From: Abditibacteriaceae bacterium
GTDB taxonomy: Bacteria; Armatimonadota; Abditibacteriia; Abditibacteriales; Abditibacteriaceae
Assembly (NCBI GenBank): GCA_019239895.1
Contig: JAFAZH010000018.1
Location: forward strand, 1 to 64,000
DNA: 64,000 nt
Direction: 5' to 3'
In this document: one piece after another, positions 16,109 to 24,231 of the stretch
Layout: each line of letters starts with the position of its first letter
How positions within the stretch are numbered: position 1 is the stretch's first letter
Notes under the pieces: generated by a model
Database searches by the model: none
Told to the model about the DNA's origin: nothing
The model's input: the letters and a program-made list of their open reading frames with translations, nothing else
Position numbers and translations under genes: made by a program

Positions 16109-16659
16109 GGCTGCACCTGCCGTCTCATCAAAATGCCAGACGTTAGCAATCCCCCACCACCGGCAATCGCAAGCCACAGATAAAGCATGGGCGGAGCCAC
16201 GAAGAGGGCTACAATGCCAGTGACCATCATCCAGAGACCGATCATAATCATCTCGCGGCCAATGAAGATGCCATTGAGGACATAAATAAAGCCGACAAAG
16301 AATGGGAAGAACGCGCTTAACGAATTCTCGTTGCGGATGCCAATAACCATAGGCAGGAGGAACAACATGGAAAATGAGATAATGTTAAGCCACATCATGC
16401 GCTTCGAGAGCGGTGTTTCAGGCCGCCCCTGGGACTGGCGCTTGCCGATAACCATGTTGGCAATTATGCCGCCCACTGCCAGAGGTAGCCAAATAAGACC
16501 GCTCAGAGGCCCCCTGAGAAAAATGTCAGCCGTATAACCAATCATCCAGATAATTCCCCACAAAATGAGGAAGGGATGCTGATCCGCTGCACGCACCCGC
16601 GTGTCTTCCAACAACTGCTGCATGTAATTGATCTGGTCGAGAGCCTGTCTTGAGTCCAT
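16105..16659 (-). CDS. Multi-pass membrane protein coupled to a regulator
   Basis: The protein has a soluble N-terminal helix and about six hydrophobic segments (for example FLILWGIIWMIGYTADIFL, WLNIISFSMLFLLPMVIGI, IGLWMMVTGIVALFV). GGAGAGG precedes the ATG at 16659. Its 3' end overlaps the regulator gene by 4 bp. Family unknown to me; it most likely modulates or is controlled by the regulator. Confidence 0.75.
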   Translation of the reverse strand: MDSRQALDQINYMQQLLEDTRVRAADQHPFLILWGIIWMIGYTADIFLRGPLSGLIWLPLAVGGIIANMVIGKRQSQGRPETPLSKRMMWLNIISFSMLFLLPMVIGIRNENSLSAFFPFFVGFIYVLNGIFIGREMIMIGLWMMVTGIVALFVAPPMLYLWLAIAGGGGLLTSGILMRRQVQP

Positions 16660-16862
16660 AGTTATCCTCTCCAATACTGAGATTTTACTTCTTGCCGCAG
16701 ATTACTCTGCAATACAGAGTTATTTATACAGCAGAGAAAAACTAATTGCAAGGGGTTATCAAGAAAATTTTTTAGAAAAGCCAAAAAGCCGGATTCTACC
16801 CAGCAAAGATGGGTAATAACAGAGAGCGGTGTGCGTTAGAGTACAGACTCAATAGCCGTGTG

Positions 16863-17251
16863 ATGATAAGCTTTAATATTGTGCCAACCAAGATTCTGAT
16901 TGTGGATGACGAAGCCGATATTATTGAAGTTGTGCGGTTATCATTGATGAGTGAGGGTTACGATTTTATTGATGCCAGCACGGGCCAAGAAGCCTTGACG
17001 CAGGCAAAAATCGAGAAGCCCGACCTGATTATCATGGATGTTTCCATGCCGGAAATGGATGGCTTTGAGACCTTGCGCCGCTTAAAGCAACACACTGCCA
17101 CCGCCCATATCCGGTCATTATGTTGACTGCCCGTGACCGTTATGCTGATGTCGCCAAGGGGCAGCAGCAGGGCTGTGATTTCTACTGCACCAAACCTTTT
17201 ACGCCACATGAATTAACTCATCTCGTCAAACGCGCTTTGGCCACAGCATGA
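16863..17251 (+). pseudogene. Response-regulator receiver gene with a one-base frameshift
   Basis: The frame starting at ATG 16863 encodes a receiver domain: KILIVDDEADIIEV and the phosphoacceptor stretch LIIMDVSMPEMDGFETLRRL. It then runs into a stop at 17124-17126 after TAHIRSLC. Adding one C near 17110 (CATATCCGG to CATATCCCGG) restores HIPVIMLTARDRYADV and the conserved CTKPF lysine motif up to a TGA at 17249. So it is a receiver-only protein inactivated by a single deletion, or a sequencing error. Confidence 0.85.
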
Positions 17252-17270
17252 AGCCCTACGCAACGGAAGC

Positions 17271-18074
17271 TTACGGGTTTTGACTGCCATTGCTCTCTTG
17301 CATGTGGCGGACGATTTGCGTGACCATCTGGCGCGGGGTGAAGCGCACGATGAAGGTCAGGAACTTGTTTCTGGCACCAGGAATCACCACGGGTTGATTG
17401 CGCATCAGGCCGCGATAGCCTAATTGGGCTACGGTTTTAGCGTCCATAATCACGCCCTGCACCAGCTTCGATTCTTGCATCGCTGCCCGCTCTTGGAATC
17501 CCGTGCGCGTGGCACCGGGGCAAAGTGCTGTGACGGTCACCCCTGACCCTGCCAGCTCATTGGCTATCGCTTCCGAAAACGATAAGACATACGCTTTGGT
17601 CGCATAGTAGACGGCCATGAGCGGGCCGGGTTGGAAGGCGGCAGTCGAGGCTACGTTTAATATCTTGCCCCTATGTTGCGCCAGCATCGCGGGCAGGAAA
17701 AGCTTGGTCAGATGCGTGAGCGCCACCATATTGACTTGCAACATATCCAGTTCATCCTGAAGGCTCGCCTCGGCGAACGGGCCATAAGTTGCAAAACCTG
17801 CGTTATTGACCAGGATGTCAATTTGGATGCCCGCTTGCTGCAACTCCCCAAAGATTTCCTCTGGCGCGGCGGGCTGCACTAAATCTTTGGTCAACACTGT
17901 CACCGCAACGCCATGCTGAGCTTTAAATTCTTGCGCTACCTGCTCCAGCTTGGTCGTATGACGCGCTACTAAGACGAGGTTGTATTTGTCACGGGCAAAG
18001 AGGCGAGCCAACTCATAGCCAATGCCACCCGATGCTCCTGTAACGAGAACTGTTTTAAGCTGTTTTGAGGCCAT
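17271..18074 (-). CDS. Short-chain dehydrogenase/reductase
   Basis: The 267-residue protein has the classical SDR features: the TGASGGIG nucleotide-binding motif at residues 12-19, NNAG near 90, a catalytic Ser in NVASTAAF and YxxxK in YYATKAYVLSFSEA. The Arg at ARHTTK suggests NADP(H) preference. The length and C-terminus fit the DltE/YqjQ-like SDR branch. Substrate unknown. Confidence 0.92.
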   Translation of the reverse strand: MASKQLKTVLVTGASGGIGYELARLFARDKYNLVLVARHTTKLEQVAQEFKAQHGVAVTVLTKDLVQPAAPEEIFGELQQAGIQIDILVNNAGFATYGPFAEASLQDELDMLQVNMVALTHLTKLFLPAMLAQHRGKILNVASTAAFQPGPLMAVYYATKAYVLSFSEAIANELAGSGVTVTALCPGATRTGFQERAAMQESKLVQGVIMDAKTVAQLGYRGLMRNQPVVIPGARNKFLTFIVRFTPRQMVTQIVRHMQESNGSQNP

Positions 18075-18092
18075 ATTTCACGAAGAATCTTT

Positions 18093-18236
18093 AACCACGA
18101 ATGGGCACTAATAGACACGAATAAGTGAGGATCGAGAATAGAGGATCGAAAGAACCATAGCTTGCTATAGCGATTCTCTATCCTCCATCTTCTATTCTCA
18201 AACATTATTCGTGTCTATTAGTGTCCATTCGTGGTT
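18093..18236. repeat. Palindromic repeat element (CACGAATGGACAC type)
   Basis: The outer arms AACCACGAATGGGCACTAAT.. and the complementary ..ATTAGTGTCCATTCGTGGTT are 32 bases each with one mismatch. They enclose an imperfect AT-rich stem of about 80 bases. Elements with this accession-like core occur in several unrelated phyla as intergenic repeats. Here it sits between two genes on the minus strand. Confidence 0.85.
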
Positions 18237-18241
18237 CCAAA

Positions 18242-18967
18242 TCAATCTAAATAAGCATTCCAGGCGCGGTTGTTCCAGCCGCCAAGCGAAGTTGTGGGGT
18301 TGCCACGTTGCACCCATTTAACATGGCCATCGGCGTAGCAGATATTGCCGCCATCGAGGTGCGGCCAGATGATGGGCTGGAAAGCGGGAGTTGTGGCCCA
18401 GATGCCATATTCAAAGCCGTTGGCGTAGATGCTGTAGCCCGAGTTGTAGTCCATCAGCATGACCGTTTCTGACGGGCGTTTGACTTCGGCCAGGGCCATT
18501 GGCGCACTGCCAGTGCCACCGCCATAACTGGAACGTCGCCAACCGCTCAGGGCACTGTTATAGCCGTAAGCAGGCACCTGTTTGATGTGGGCCGAAAGAC
18601 AAGTGAAAAGTGCAGTGCTGCGAGCATAGGGTTGAATAATGTCCATCCAGGTAATCCAGTTGCCGGTGCTGCTGCCATCGTTGACGATGAACTTTGCCCC
18701 CGGCATACCGGGGTCGGTTTGCGTGGTATAAGTGCCCGGCCCCGGCTGACCCATAATGGCCAGGGGGTAAGTCTCATCGTTATCTTGAGTGTATTGTGCG
18801 ATGGCCAGGCCAATGGATTTAAGGTTACTCTGACACGAGGTGCGGCGTGCGTTTTCGCGGGCCGTGGCGAAGACAGGGAGCAGCAACGAGGCCAGGATAG
18901 ACACGATAGCAATCACCACTAAAAGCTCAATTAAAGTGAAGCCACTCAGGTGCTGTCGGCGTTGCAT
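18242..18967 (-). CDS. DUF1559-like pseudopilin
   Basis: The N-terminus is a type III prepilin signal ([24 protein letters not shown]) with Phe after the cleavage Gly and Glu at position 5. The C-terminus carries the H-x9-DG-type motif ([10 protein letters not shown]) seen in DUF1559-like proteins of Planctomycetota, Verrucomicrobiota and Armatimonadota. Such proteins are processed by prepilin peptidase and may form type II secretion-like surface structures. It follows mtnA by 21 bp on the same strand. Confidence 0.93.
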   Translation of the reverse strand: MQRRQHLSGFTLIELLVVIAIVSILASLLLPVFATARENARRTSCQSNLKSIGLAIAQYTQDNDETYPLAIMGQPGPGTYTTQTDPGMPGAKFIVNDGSSTGNWITWMDIIQPYARSTALFTCLSAHIKQVPAYGYNSALSGWRRSSYGGGTGSAPMALAEVKRPSETVMLMDYNSGYSIYANGFEYGIWATTPAFQPIIWPHLDGGNICYADGHVKWVQRGNPTTSLGGWNNRAWNAYLD

Positions 18968-18988
18968 TGGCGGAAATCCTGCGGCTGG

Positions 18989-20056
18989 TTAGCGGCTGTG
19001 GTTCTGTAAGGCGGCGAGACTGTTGGTATAGGGCATTCTGGCAATGCCTTGCTCCGTGATAATGGCGGTAATTAAGTGGGCGGGAGTGACATCGAAAGCC
19101 GGATTCCACACTGGCACCCCGTCCGGGGCGAGGCGGGTGTTCTCGATATGTGTCATCTCTGTGCTGTCGCGTTCTTCAATCGGGATGTGGCTACCATCGG
19201 GCAAGGCAAAATCTACGGTGGAGAGCGGCGCGGCCACATAGAATGGAACATTGTGAAAATGGGCTTGCACCGCTAAGCCATAGGTGCCGATTTTATTGGC
19301 CGTATCGCCATTGGCCGCAATGCGGTCGGCCCCGACCACCACACAATCTACTTGGCCTTCGCGCATCAACACAGCGGCCATATTATCTGCGATAATAGTG
19401 ACGGGAATCCCATCCTGTTGCAACTCCCAGGCGGTTAGCTTCATGCCTTGCAGACGGGGGCGCGTCTCATCAGCGAAGACTTCGATTTGCTTGCCTTCTT
19501 CCCTGGCGGCGCGAATGACGCCAAGGGCCGTGCCATAGCCAGCGGTTGCCAGTGCCCCGGCGTTGCAGTGGGTGAGCACAGTCGCTTGCTCCGGCAGCAG
19601 GCTCGCGCCATGCAAACCCAGGCAACGATTGGTGGCGATGTCGGCCTCAACCATTGCCGTGGCTTCGGCTAATATCGCGGCTTTCATCTCCGTGCTAGAC
19701 CCCTGATGCTGTGCCGCCACGCCCCACACCCGATCAATGGCCCAGAAGAGGTTGACGGCGGTCGGACGCGCGCCGCGCAGAGCATCAGCAATAATACCCA
19801 GTTGAGTTAAGAACTCGGTGCAGTCGGTTGTCTCTATCCCCTGTGCGCCCAGAGCTAACCCCAGTGCCGCCGTACAGCCAATGGCGGGTGCGCCGCGCAC
19901 AATCATGGTGCGAATCGCTGTCACGACCTCGCGCCAATTATCTAACTCGACATAGCGTACCTCGCCCGGCAATAAAGTTTGATCGAGGAGGCGCACTTTG
20001 CCCTTATGCCAGGCGACCGGTTGTAGAAGCTCTTGCTTTAGCGTGGGTGCAACCAT
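18989..20056 (-). CDS. mtnA: S-methyl-5-thioribose-1-phosphate isomerase
   Basis: The 355-residue product has the conserved eIF2B-related isomerase motifs: MIVRGAPAIGCTAALG, HCNAGALATAGYGTALGV with the catalytic Cys, and DCVVVGADRIAANGDTANKIGTYGLA with the catalytic Asp. It converts methylthioribose-1-phosphate to the ribulose form in methionine salvage. No other salvage gene is adjacent; it sits 14 bp after a lipoprotein gene and 21 bp before the pseudopilin gene, so co-transcription is likely despite no functional link. Confidence 0.96.
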   Translation of the reverse strand: MVAPTLKQELLQPVAWHKGKVRLLDQTLLPGEVRYVELDNWREVVTAIRTMIVRGAPAIGCTAALGLALGAQGIETTDCTEFLTQLGIIADALRGARPTAVNLFWAIDRVWGVAAQHQGSSTEMKAAILAEATAMVEADIATNRCLGLHGASLLPEQATVLTHCNAGALATAGYGTALGVIRAAREEGKQIEVFADETRPRLQGMKLTAWELQQDGIPVTIIADNMAAVLMREGQVDCVVVGADRIAANGDTANKIGTYGLAVQAHFHNVPFYVAAPLSTVDFALPDGSHIPIEERDSTEMTHIENTRLAPDGVPVWNPAFDVTPAHLITAIITEQGIARMPYTNSLAALQNHSR

Positions 20057-20070
20057 ATCTTTTGATAGGC

Positions 20071-20616
20071 TTATCCGGTGTTCTTGCGGGCCAGCCAGGT
20101 ACCGGTATCATTGAACTGGTCCTGCACCGTACCGGCTCCACTGGCAAAATTACCCTGGCTGACATTGAGGCGTCCCGTCAGTGTAATGGTGATAGGCGAA
20201 CCTGAAGTTGCATCCGCTGCATTTCCGGTCAGAGTCAAGGTATCTCCCGAAGGACTAATGGTGCCCGTTAAAGGGAGAGTGCCGCCTAAGCTCAAAGGCA
20301 CACTGCCCGTTACGGTACCATTAGAGTTGACCTGGAGGGTGAGGACGCGATTGACCTCCTGAAAGGCAGGAAGGCTAAAAGTTCCCGTATAATTGCCAAC
20401 CAATGTCGCGTTGACTACAACGCCAGGAGTACCACTAGGCGTGCTGCCTGGTGTGACACCAGGCGTTCCAGTTGGGGTTCTGCCGGGAATTGGGGTAGGT
20501 AACTTCGGGCCACCATTGGGCTTGAAGTCGCCTTTGCAACCAGAAAGAATGACCGATAAGGGTACAACACATAATGCAACAGCCAGGCACGTCCGTCCCA
20601 TTTTCAATATCTGCAT
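20071..20616 (-). CDS. Lipoprotein with TP-rich linker and beta domain (family copy 1)
   Basis: The signal peptide ends in a lipobox LSGC. It is followed by a Pro/Thr/Gly-rich linker (PIPGRTPTGTPGVTPG...) and a beta-rich domain that starts VGNYTGTF and ends GTWLARK. The same architecture recurs at 26563, 27673 and 48538. AAGGAGAAACAAC precedes the ATG. Function is unknown; the outer surface or periplasm is expected from the lipobox. Confidence 0.8.
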   Translation of the reverse strand: MQILKMGRTCLAVALCVVPLSVILSGCKGDFKPNGGPKLPTPIPGRTPTGTPGVTPGSTPSGTPGVVVNATLVGNYTGTFSLPAFQEVNRVLTLQVNSNGTVTGSVPLSLGGTLPLTGTISPSGDTLTLTGNAADATSGSPITITLTGRLNVSQGNFASGAGTVQDQFNDTGTWLARKNTG

Positions 20617-20813
20617 TGTTGTTTCTCCTTGAGTCTGCGTCTCAAATTATGCGTGGTATAGTGACGACTGCTAACGTTGTGCGGCTGAATAGCTCATTCT
20701 AAGAGATTATACCCTGTCATTTGGGGTAACAGCTAATCATGAACTCTCTATAACATTCACGATTTCTACCAAATATGAGTTAAAATAGTCTTGACAGGTA
20801 GATGCTCCTCGAT

Positions 20814-20978
20814 ACTGACGCAGACCCACCGCTTAAGCAGTGGGCTGAGGGGACAAGCCCGATGAATCGGGCTACTGCACAGTTTTTGTGTGGGTAATGT
20901 GATGACAATGCAGCACAGCCCCGTTTAGGGGGCTTCTGACTCTTCAGCCCACTGCTTAAGCGGTGGGTCTGCGTCAGT
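20814..20978. repeat. Palindromic repeat family A, copy 1
   Basis: Outer arms of about 37 bases (ACTGACGCAGACCCACCGCT... and its complement ending at 20978) enclose two small hairpins, CAAGCCCGATGAATCGGGCT and AGCCCCGTTTAGGGGGCT. It fills the promoter region of the cyclase operon. The rest of 20617-20813 is AT-rich with no gene seen. Confidence 0.88.
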
Positions 20979-21022
20979 GTACCTCTGCTGTTGGGCAATA
21001 TCGAAATTCAGGACGTTCTATT

Positions 21023-23194
21023 TTGGCCTCTCAAGATTTAACCCATCAAAGTTCCAACTCCCCAAGCTCCACGCCTCAACGTGCAGGTTTACGCAGTGTG
21101 CTACCCCTCCACTGGCAGCGGGGCCGCCAGATGGCAGCTCTGCTCGTCTTTCTATTGGCTACTATTATTACTTATCTGGGCCGTTCAGTGGGACGTGCCG
21201 ACCAGCTTGATGGGTGGTGGCTGCGCGCCCGTTTTTCAGCGCGTGAAGCTTTGCATCCCAAGCCAGTTGACCCAGATATTGTTCTTGTAGATATGGATGA
21301 TAAGTGTGCCATTCAATGGCAAGAGCCTTTTATTGCATGGGGTGGGCACCTCGCAGCAGCGGTAAATCGGATGCGTTTAGGTGGAGCGCGGGTTATTGCG
21401 CTTGATTGGACTCAGCCCCAGAGAACCGACATCTGGTTCAATGGGAAATTTAGCAAAAATGATGAGTTGTTAGCGACCGCATTGAGCCAAGTTCCCAGCG
21501 TAGTGATGGTAAAAGAAACTCTCACTGGCAGGATTGGCAAGGCAGATGAATGGATTCGACCCACACCTGAAATTCTCTATTCATTGCCTCATGCTGATCC
21601 CGACCCTGATGTTAATCTAGGCTATCCTGAACTGGGCAACGAGGGTGCGCAAGGTCAAACTGGAACCCGTGACAGTGTCGTGACCGCGGTTACTCCCGGC
21701 TTTGCAAGTGACAAAGGTGTTGAAGCCAGTTTTGCAGCGCGCATGGTTGAGCATTATTTAGGTGCGCAGGGCCAACTGCGCAATGGGGCATGGGTTATTC
21801 CCGGTAAAGTCACATTGCCACTACGCGATAATGGCTCCTTGCTTATTAACTACCACCGCCCCAGCGACCTTGGCCATCCTGACTGGCCCAGCGCCTTTGC
21901 CCATTATTCGCTATATGATATTGCCCAGCCAAGTGCGCAACCCGATGAGCGATTTAAGAATAAGATTGTTATTGTCGGTGCGACCTACACCGGACTTAAC
22001 GATCAGCACTACATCCCCTTTGTACAAGGGTGGGACAAGTTGACGCGACCGCATCAAATAAGCGGCCCAGAAGTCCAGGCTAACTTTGTCCGCACCCTGC
22101 TTAGTGGCAACCCCATTCACGAACCGGAGCCAATAGTTATATGGTTGCTTGCCCTGGCAGTAAGCCTGATTGGGTTAGTGGCTTTCTATTTTATGCGCTG
22201 GGCACCCGCCGCAATTGTTTCCCTGTTAACCGCAGTCGCCTGGATTGGCTTAGCTTTCGGGCTTTTCGCTTACGCCGATTATGCGCTGCCGATTATGCTG
22301 CCGCTGGCGGGCCTCTTAGTAACTGGTGGCTTGATGGGAGGCTACCGGGCGTTGCGTGAAGAGCGCGAGCGGGCGGAAGTTTTGAAACTCTGGGGCCGTT
22401 ATCAAGACCCCCGCATTGTCAATTACCTGCTACAAAATCAACAGGCGCGTGGCGGCGAAGGGCAAGAAAAAATTGTGACCGTGCTCTTTGCCGATTTAAA
22501 GAACTTTACAAAAACTGTGGAGTCTTTAGCCCCCGGCGAAGCGTTGCAGGTATTGAACCGCTATCTGGCGTTATTAAATGAAGTGATCTTAGAATATGCC
22601 GGGGCGGTAGATAAGTATCTGGGCGATGGCCTGATGGCGCAGTGGGGCGCACCGGAGCCGTGGAGTGAATTAGAACTCAACGAAAATCATGCAGCGGCAG
22701 CAGTAAAAGCGTGTCTGGAAATCGAACGCCGCGCGGGTGAATTAACCGCTTCCATCGCGGGTAACAAAGATGTCACTTTCGGTTTACGCCTGACCCTGCA
22801 CAGTGGGCCAGTTGTGGTCGGATGGGTTGGCGCTGACCGCATCGAATACACCATCATTGGCGATACAGTGAATGTGACCTCGCGTTTGCAAGAAACGGCC
22901 AAGCAGCTTGATTGCGAGTTCCTCATTAGCGAGAGCACCTACGAATATGTCTGTGACTGGGTACGCACAGGCAAGGAAGCTGAAGTCGAAATTCGAGGTC
23001 GCAAGCAACCGCTGCGGGTGTTTGAAGTGTTGGGTGTGCAGGAACCGATGAGCGGAACGCAAGCTAATGGAGTTGCGGCCTCGCACTTGGCAGAAAAGGT
23101 GCGAAATACAGACGGCTCAAATGGTATCGGGCAGTCTGATGGTCAGGATGGTTCCCCCTCATCGGCGGAGACCACAGAGTTAGTTTCACCCTAG
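21023..23194 (+). CDS. CHASE2-domain class III adenylate/guanylate cyclase
   Basis: An N-terminal membrane helix is followed by a periplasmic CHASE2 sensor (VDPDIVLVDMDDKC...KIVIVGATYTGLNDQH), then three membrane helices (residues about 375-450) and a cytoplasmic cyclase domain. Both metal-binding Asp are present (D491 in LFADLKNFT, D535 in YLGDG), as is the transition-state motif IGDTVNVTSRL, so the domain should be active. The frame is open from 20963, but that part lies in a palindromic repeat; I prefer TTG at 21023 with AGGA upstream, and ATG 21131 is possible. It heads an operon with FecR-like and caspase genes. Confidence 0.9.
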   Translation: MASQDLTHQSSNSPSSTPQRAGLRSVLPLHWQRGRQMAALLVFLLATIITYLGRSVGRADQLDGWWLRARFSAREALHPKPVDPDIVLVDMDDKCAIQWQEPFIAWGGHLAAAVNRMRLGGARVIALDWTQPQRTDIWFNGKFSKNDELLATALSQVPSVVMVKETLTGRIGKADEWIRPTPEILYSLPHADPDPDVNLGYPELGNEGAQGQTGTRDSVVTAVTPGFASDKGVEASFAARMVEHYLGAQGQLRNGAWVIPGKVTLPLRDNGSLLINYHRPSDLGHPDWPSAFAHYSLYDIAQPSAQPDERFKNKIVIVGATYTGLNDQHYIPFVQGWDKLTRPHQISGPEVQANFVRTLLSGNPIHEPEPIVIWLLALAVSLIGLVAFYFMRWAPAAIVSLLTAVAWIGLAFGLFAYADYALPIMLPLAGLLVTGGLMGGYRALREERERAEVLKLWGRYQDPRIVNYLLQNQQARGGEGQEKIVTVLFADLKNFTKTVESLAPGEALQVLNRYLALLNEVILEYAGAVDKYLGDGLMAQWGAPEPWSELELNENHAAAAVKACLEIERRAGELTASIAGNKDVTFGLRLTLHSGPVVVGWVGADRIEYTIIGDTVNVTSRLQETAKQLDCEFLISESTYEYVCDWVRTGKEAEVEIRGRKQPLRVFEVLGVQEPMSGTQANGVAASHLAEKVRNTDGSNGIGQSDGQDGSPSSAETTELVSP

Positions 23195-23254
23195 ATTAAG
23201 CGGGTGTTTGTAAACCCAGGAAGAACTGCACATTTACATTAGGAGATTAAAGAT

Positions 23255-24199
23255 ATGAGACGTTGGTTAATGATGGGTGCTTTAGTGGTGACAGCCACAG
23301 GTAAGGCTTTCGCTGTGCCAGTTGGCATGGCGAGCCATGTCACGGGTAAAGCTGAGGTGAGTTCTGGCGGAGCCACCAAACCGCTGCACCTGCTGCAACG
23401 CTTAAACGCGGGCGACAGGGTAATCTGTGGGCCGGGTGGCGCGGCCACCATTGTCCTCTTTGGCAATGGCAATCGTTATCAAATCGCGGCGGGCAAGTCG
23501 GGTGTGGTGCAAGAGAATAATGTCACCGGCGCGCAAGCCTTAGGTGGACTCAGTGGCCCATCGGGTCGTGTAGCAAGGGCGCTGGGTGGCTCACGTTCTG
23601 GTGCGGTAATGGCACGCCCGGCGCAGCAACAGCATCAGGCCATGCCACTTAATGGGCCAGGATGGATGGTCGAAGGTGAAGCACATTTCCAGTGGGATGC
23701 CATTCCTGGAGCCGCTACTTATCTATTCAGCTTGCTCGACCAAAACGATAATGTGGTGTGGCATGTCCGTGGTGCCGAAACGACTGCCGATTATCCTGCC
23801 GATCTGCCAGCTTTGTCGTTAAACCGCCCTTATGTGTGGCGGTTAGGGGCGCTGGGCAAAAGTGGTAAAGCTTTGCCGGATGTGCGCTGGGGCATCGTCA
23901 CGTTTTTATCCAAGGAAGATGCCGATAAACTGAATGGTGATGTGCAGGAACTCCAACAGCAAGTCGCCAAGGATCCTAATGATGCCGCGCAACAGCGATT
24001 GATGCTCGCTGAGTTGTATCGCAACTATGGAGTCTACGAAAAAGTGCTGTCCACCTTAGAAGACCAGAGCGTGGCTAATCAGCCTGGAATTAAAGAGGCG
24101 ATAGACGATGCTTATAAACAGGTCAGCACCTATGCTCAAGCCCTGCATACGGCTGGCAACAACACCGATGACAACGCTGGCAACGTGGGAGCACAATAG
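23255..24199 (+). CDS. FecR-like exported protein
   Basis: After a signal peptide, residues 25-90 resemble a FecR domain (VTGKAEVSSGGATKPLHLLQRLNAGDRVICGPGGAATIVLFGNGNRYQIAAG). A central beta domain (AHFQWDAIPGAATYLFSLLD) is followed by a helical TPR-like tail with AAQQRLMLAELYRNYGVYEKVLSTLED. FecR-like domains of this type are periplasmic and often accompany CHASE2 cyclases and caspase-like proteins. AGGAG precedes the ATG, and the gene is 60 bp after the cyclase gene. Confidence 0.82.
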   Translation: MRRWLMMGALVVTATGKAFAVPVGMASHVTGKAEVSSGGATKPLHLLQRLNAGDRVICGPGGAATIVLFGNGNRYQIAAGKSGVVQENNVTGAQALGGLSGPSGRVARALGGSRSGAVMARPAQQQHQAMPLNGPGWMVEGEAHFQWDAIPGAATYLFSLLDQNDNVVWHVRGAETTADYPADLPALSLNRPYVWRLGALGKSGKALPDVRWGIVTFLSKEDADKLNGDVQELQQQVAKDPNDAAQQRLMLAELYRNYGVYEKVLSTLEDQSVANQPGIKEAIDDAYKQVSTYAQALHTAGNNTDDNAGNVGAQ

Positions 24200-24231
24200 C
24201 TCAGTTGAACAACAAGAGGTGAAGGATCAAC

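Noticed and set aside
20963-21022. GTG start for the cyclase at 20963
   Set aside because: It lies inside the right arm of a palindromic repeat and gives no homologous residues; TTG at 21023 is preferred.
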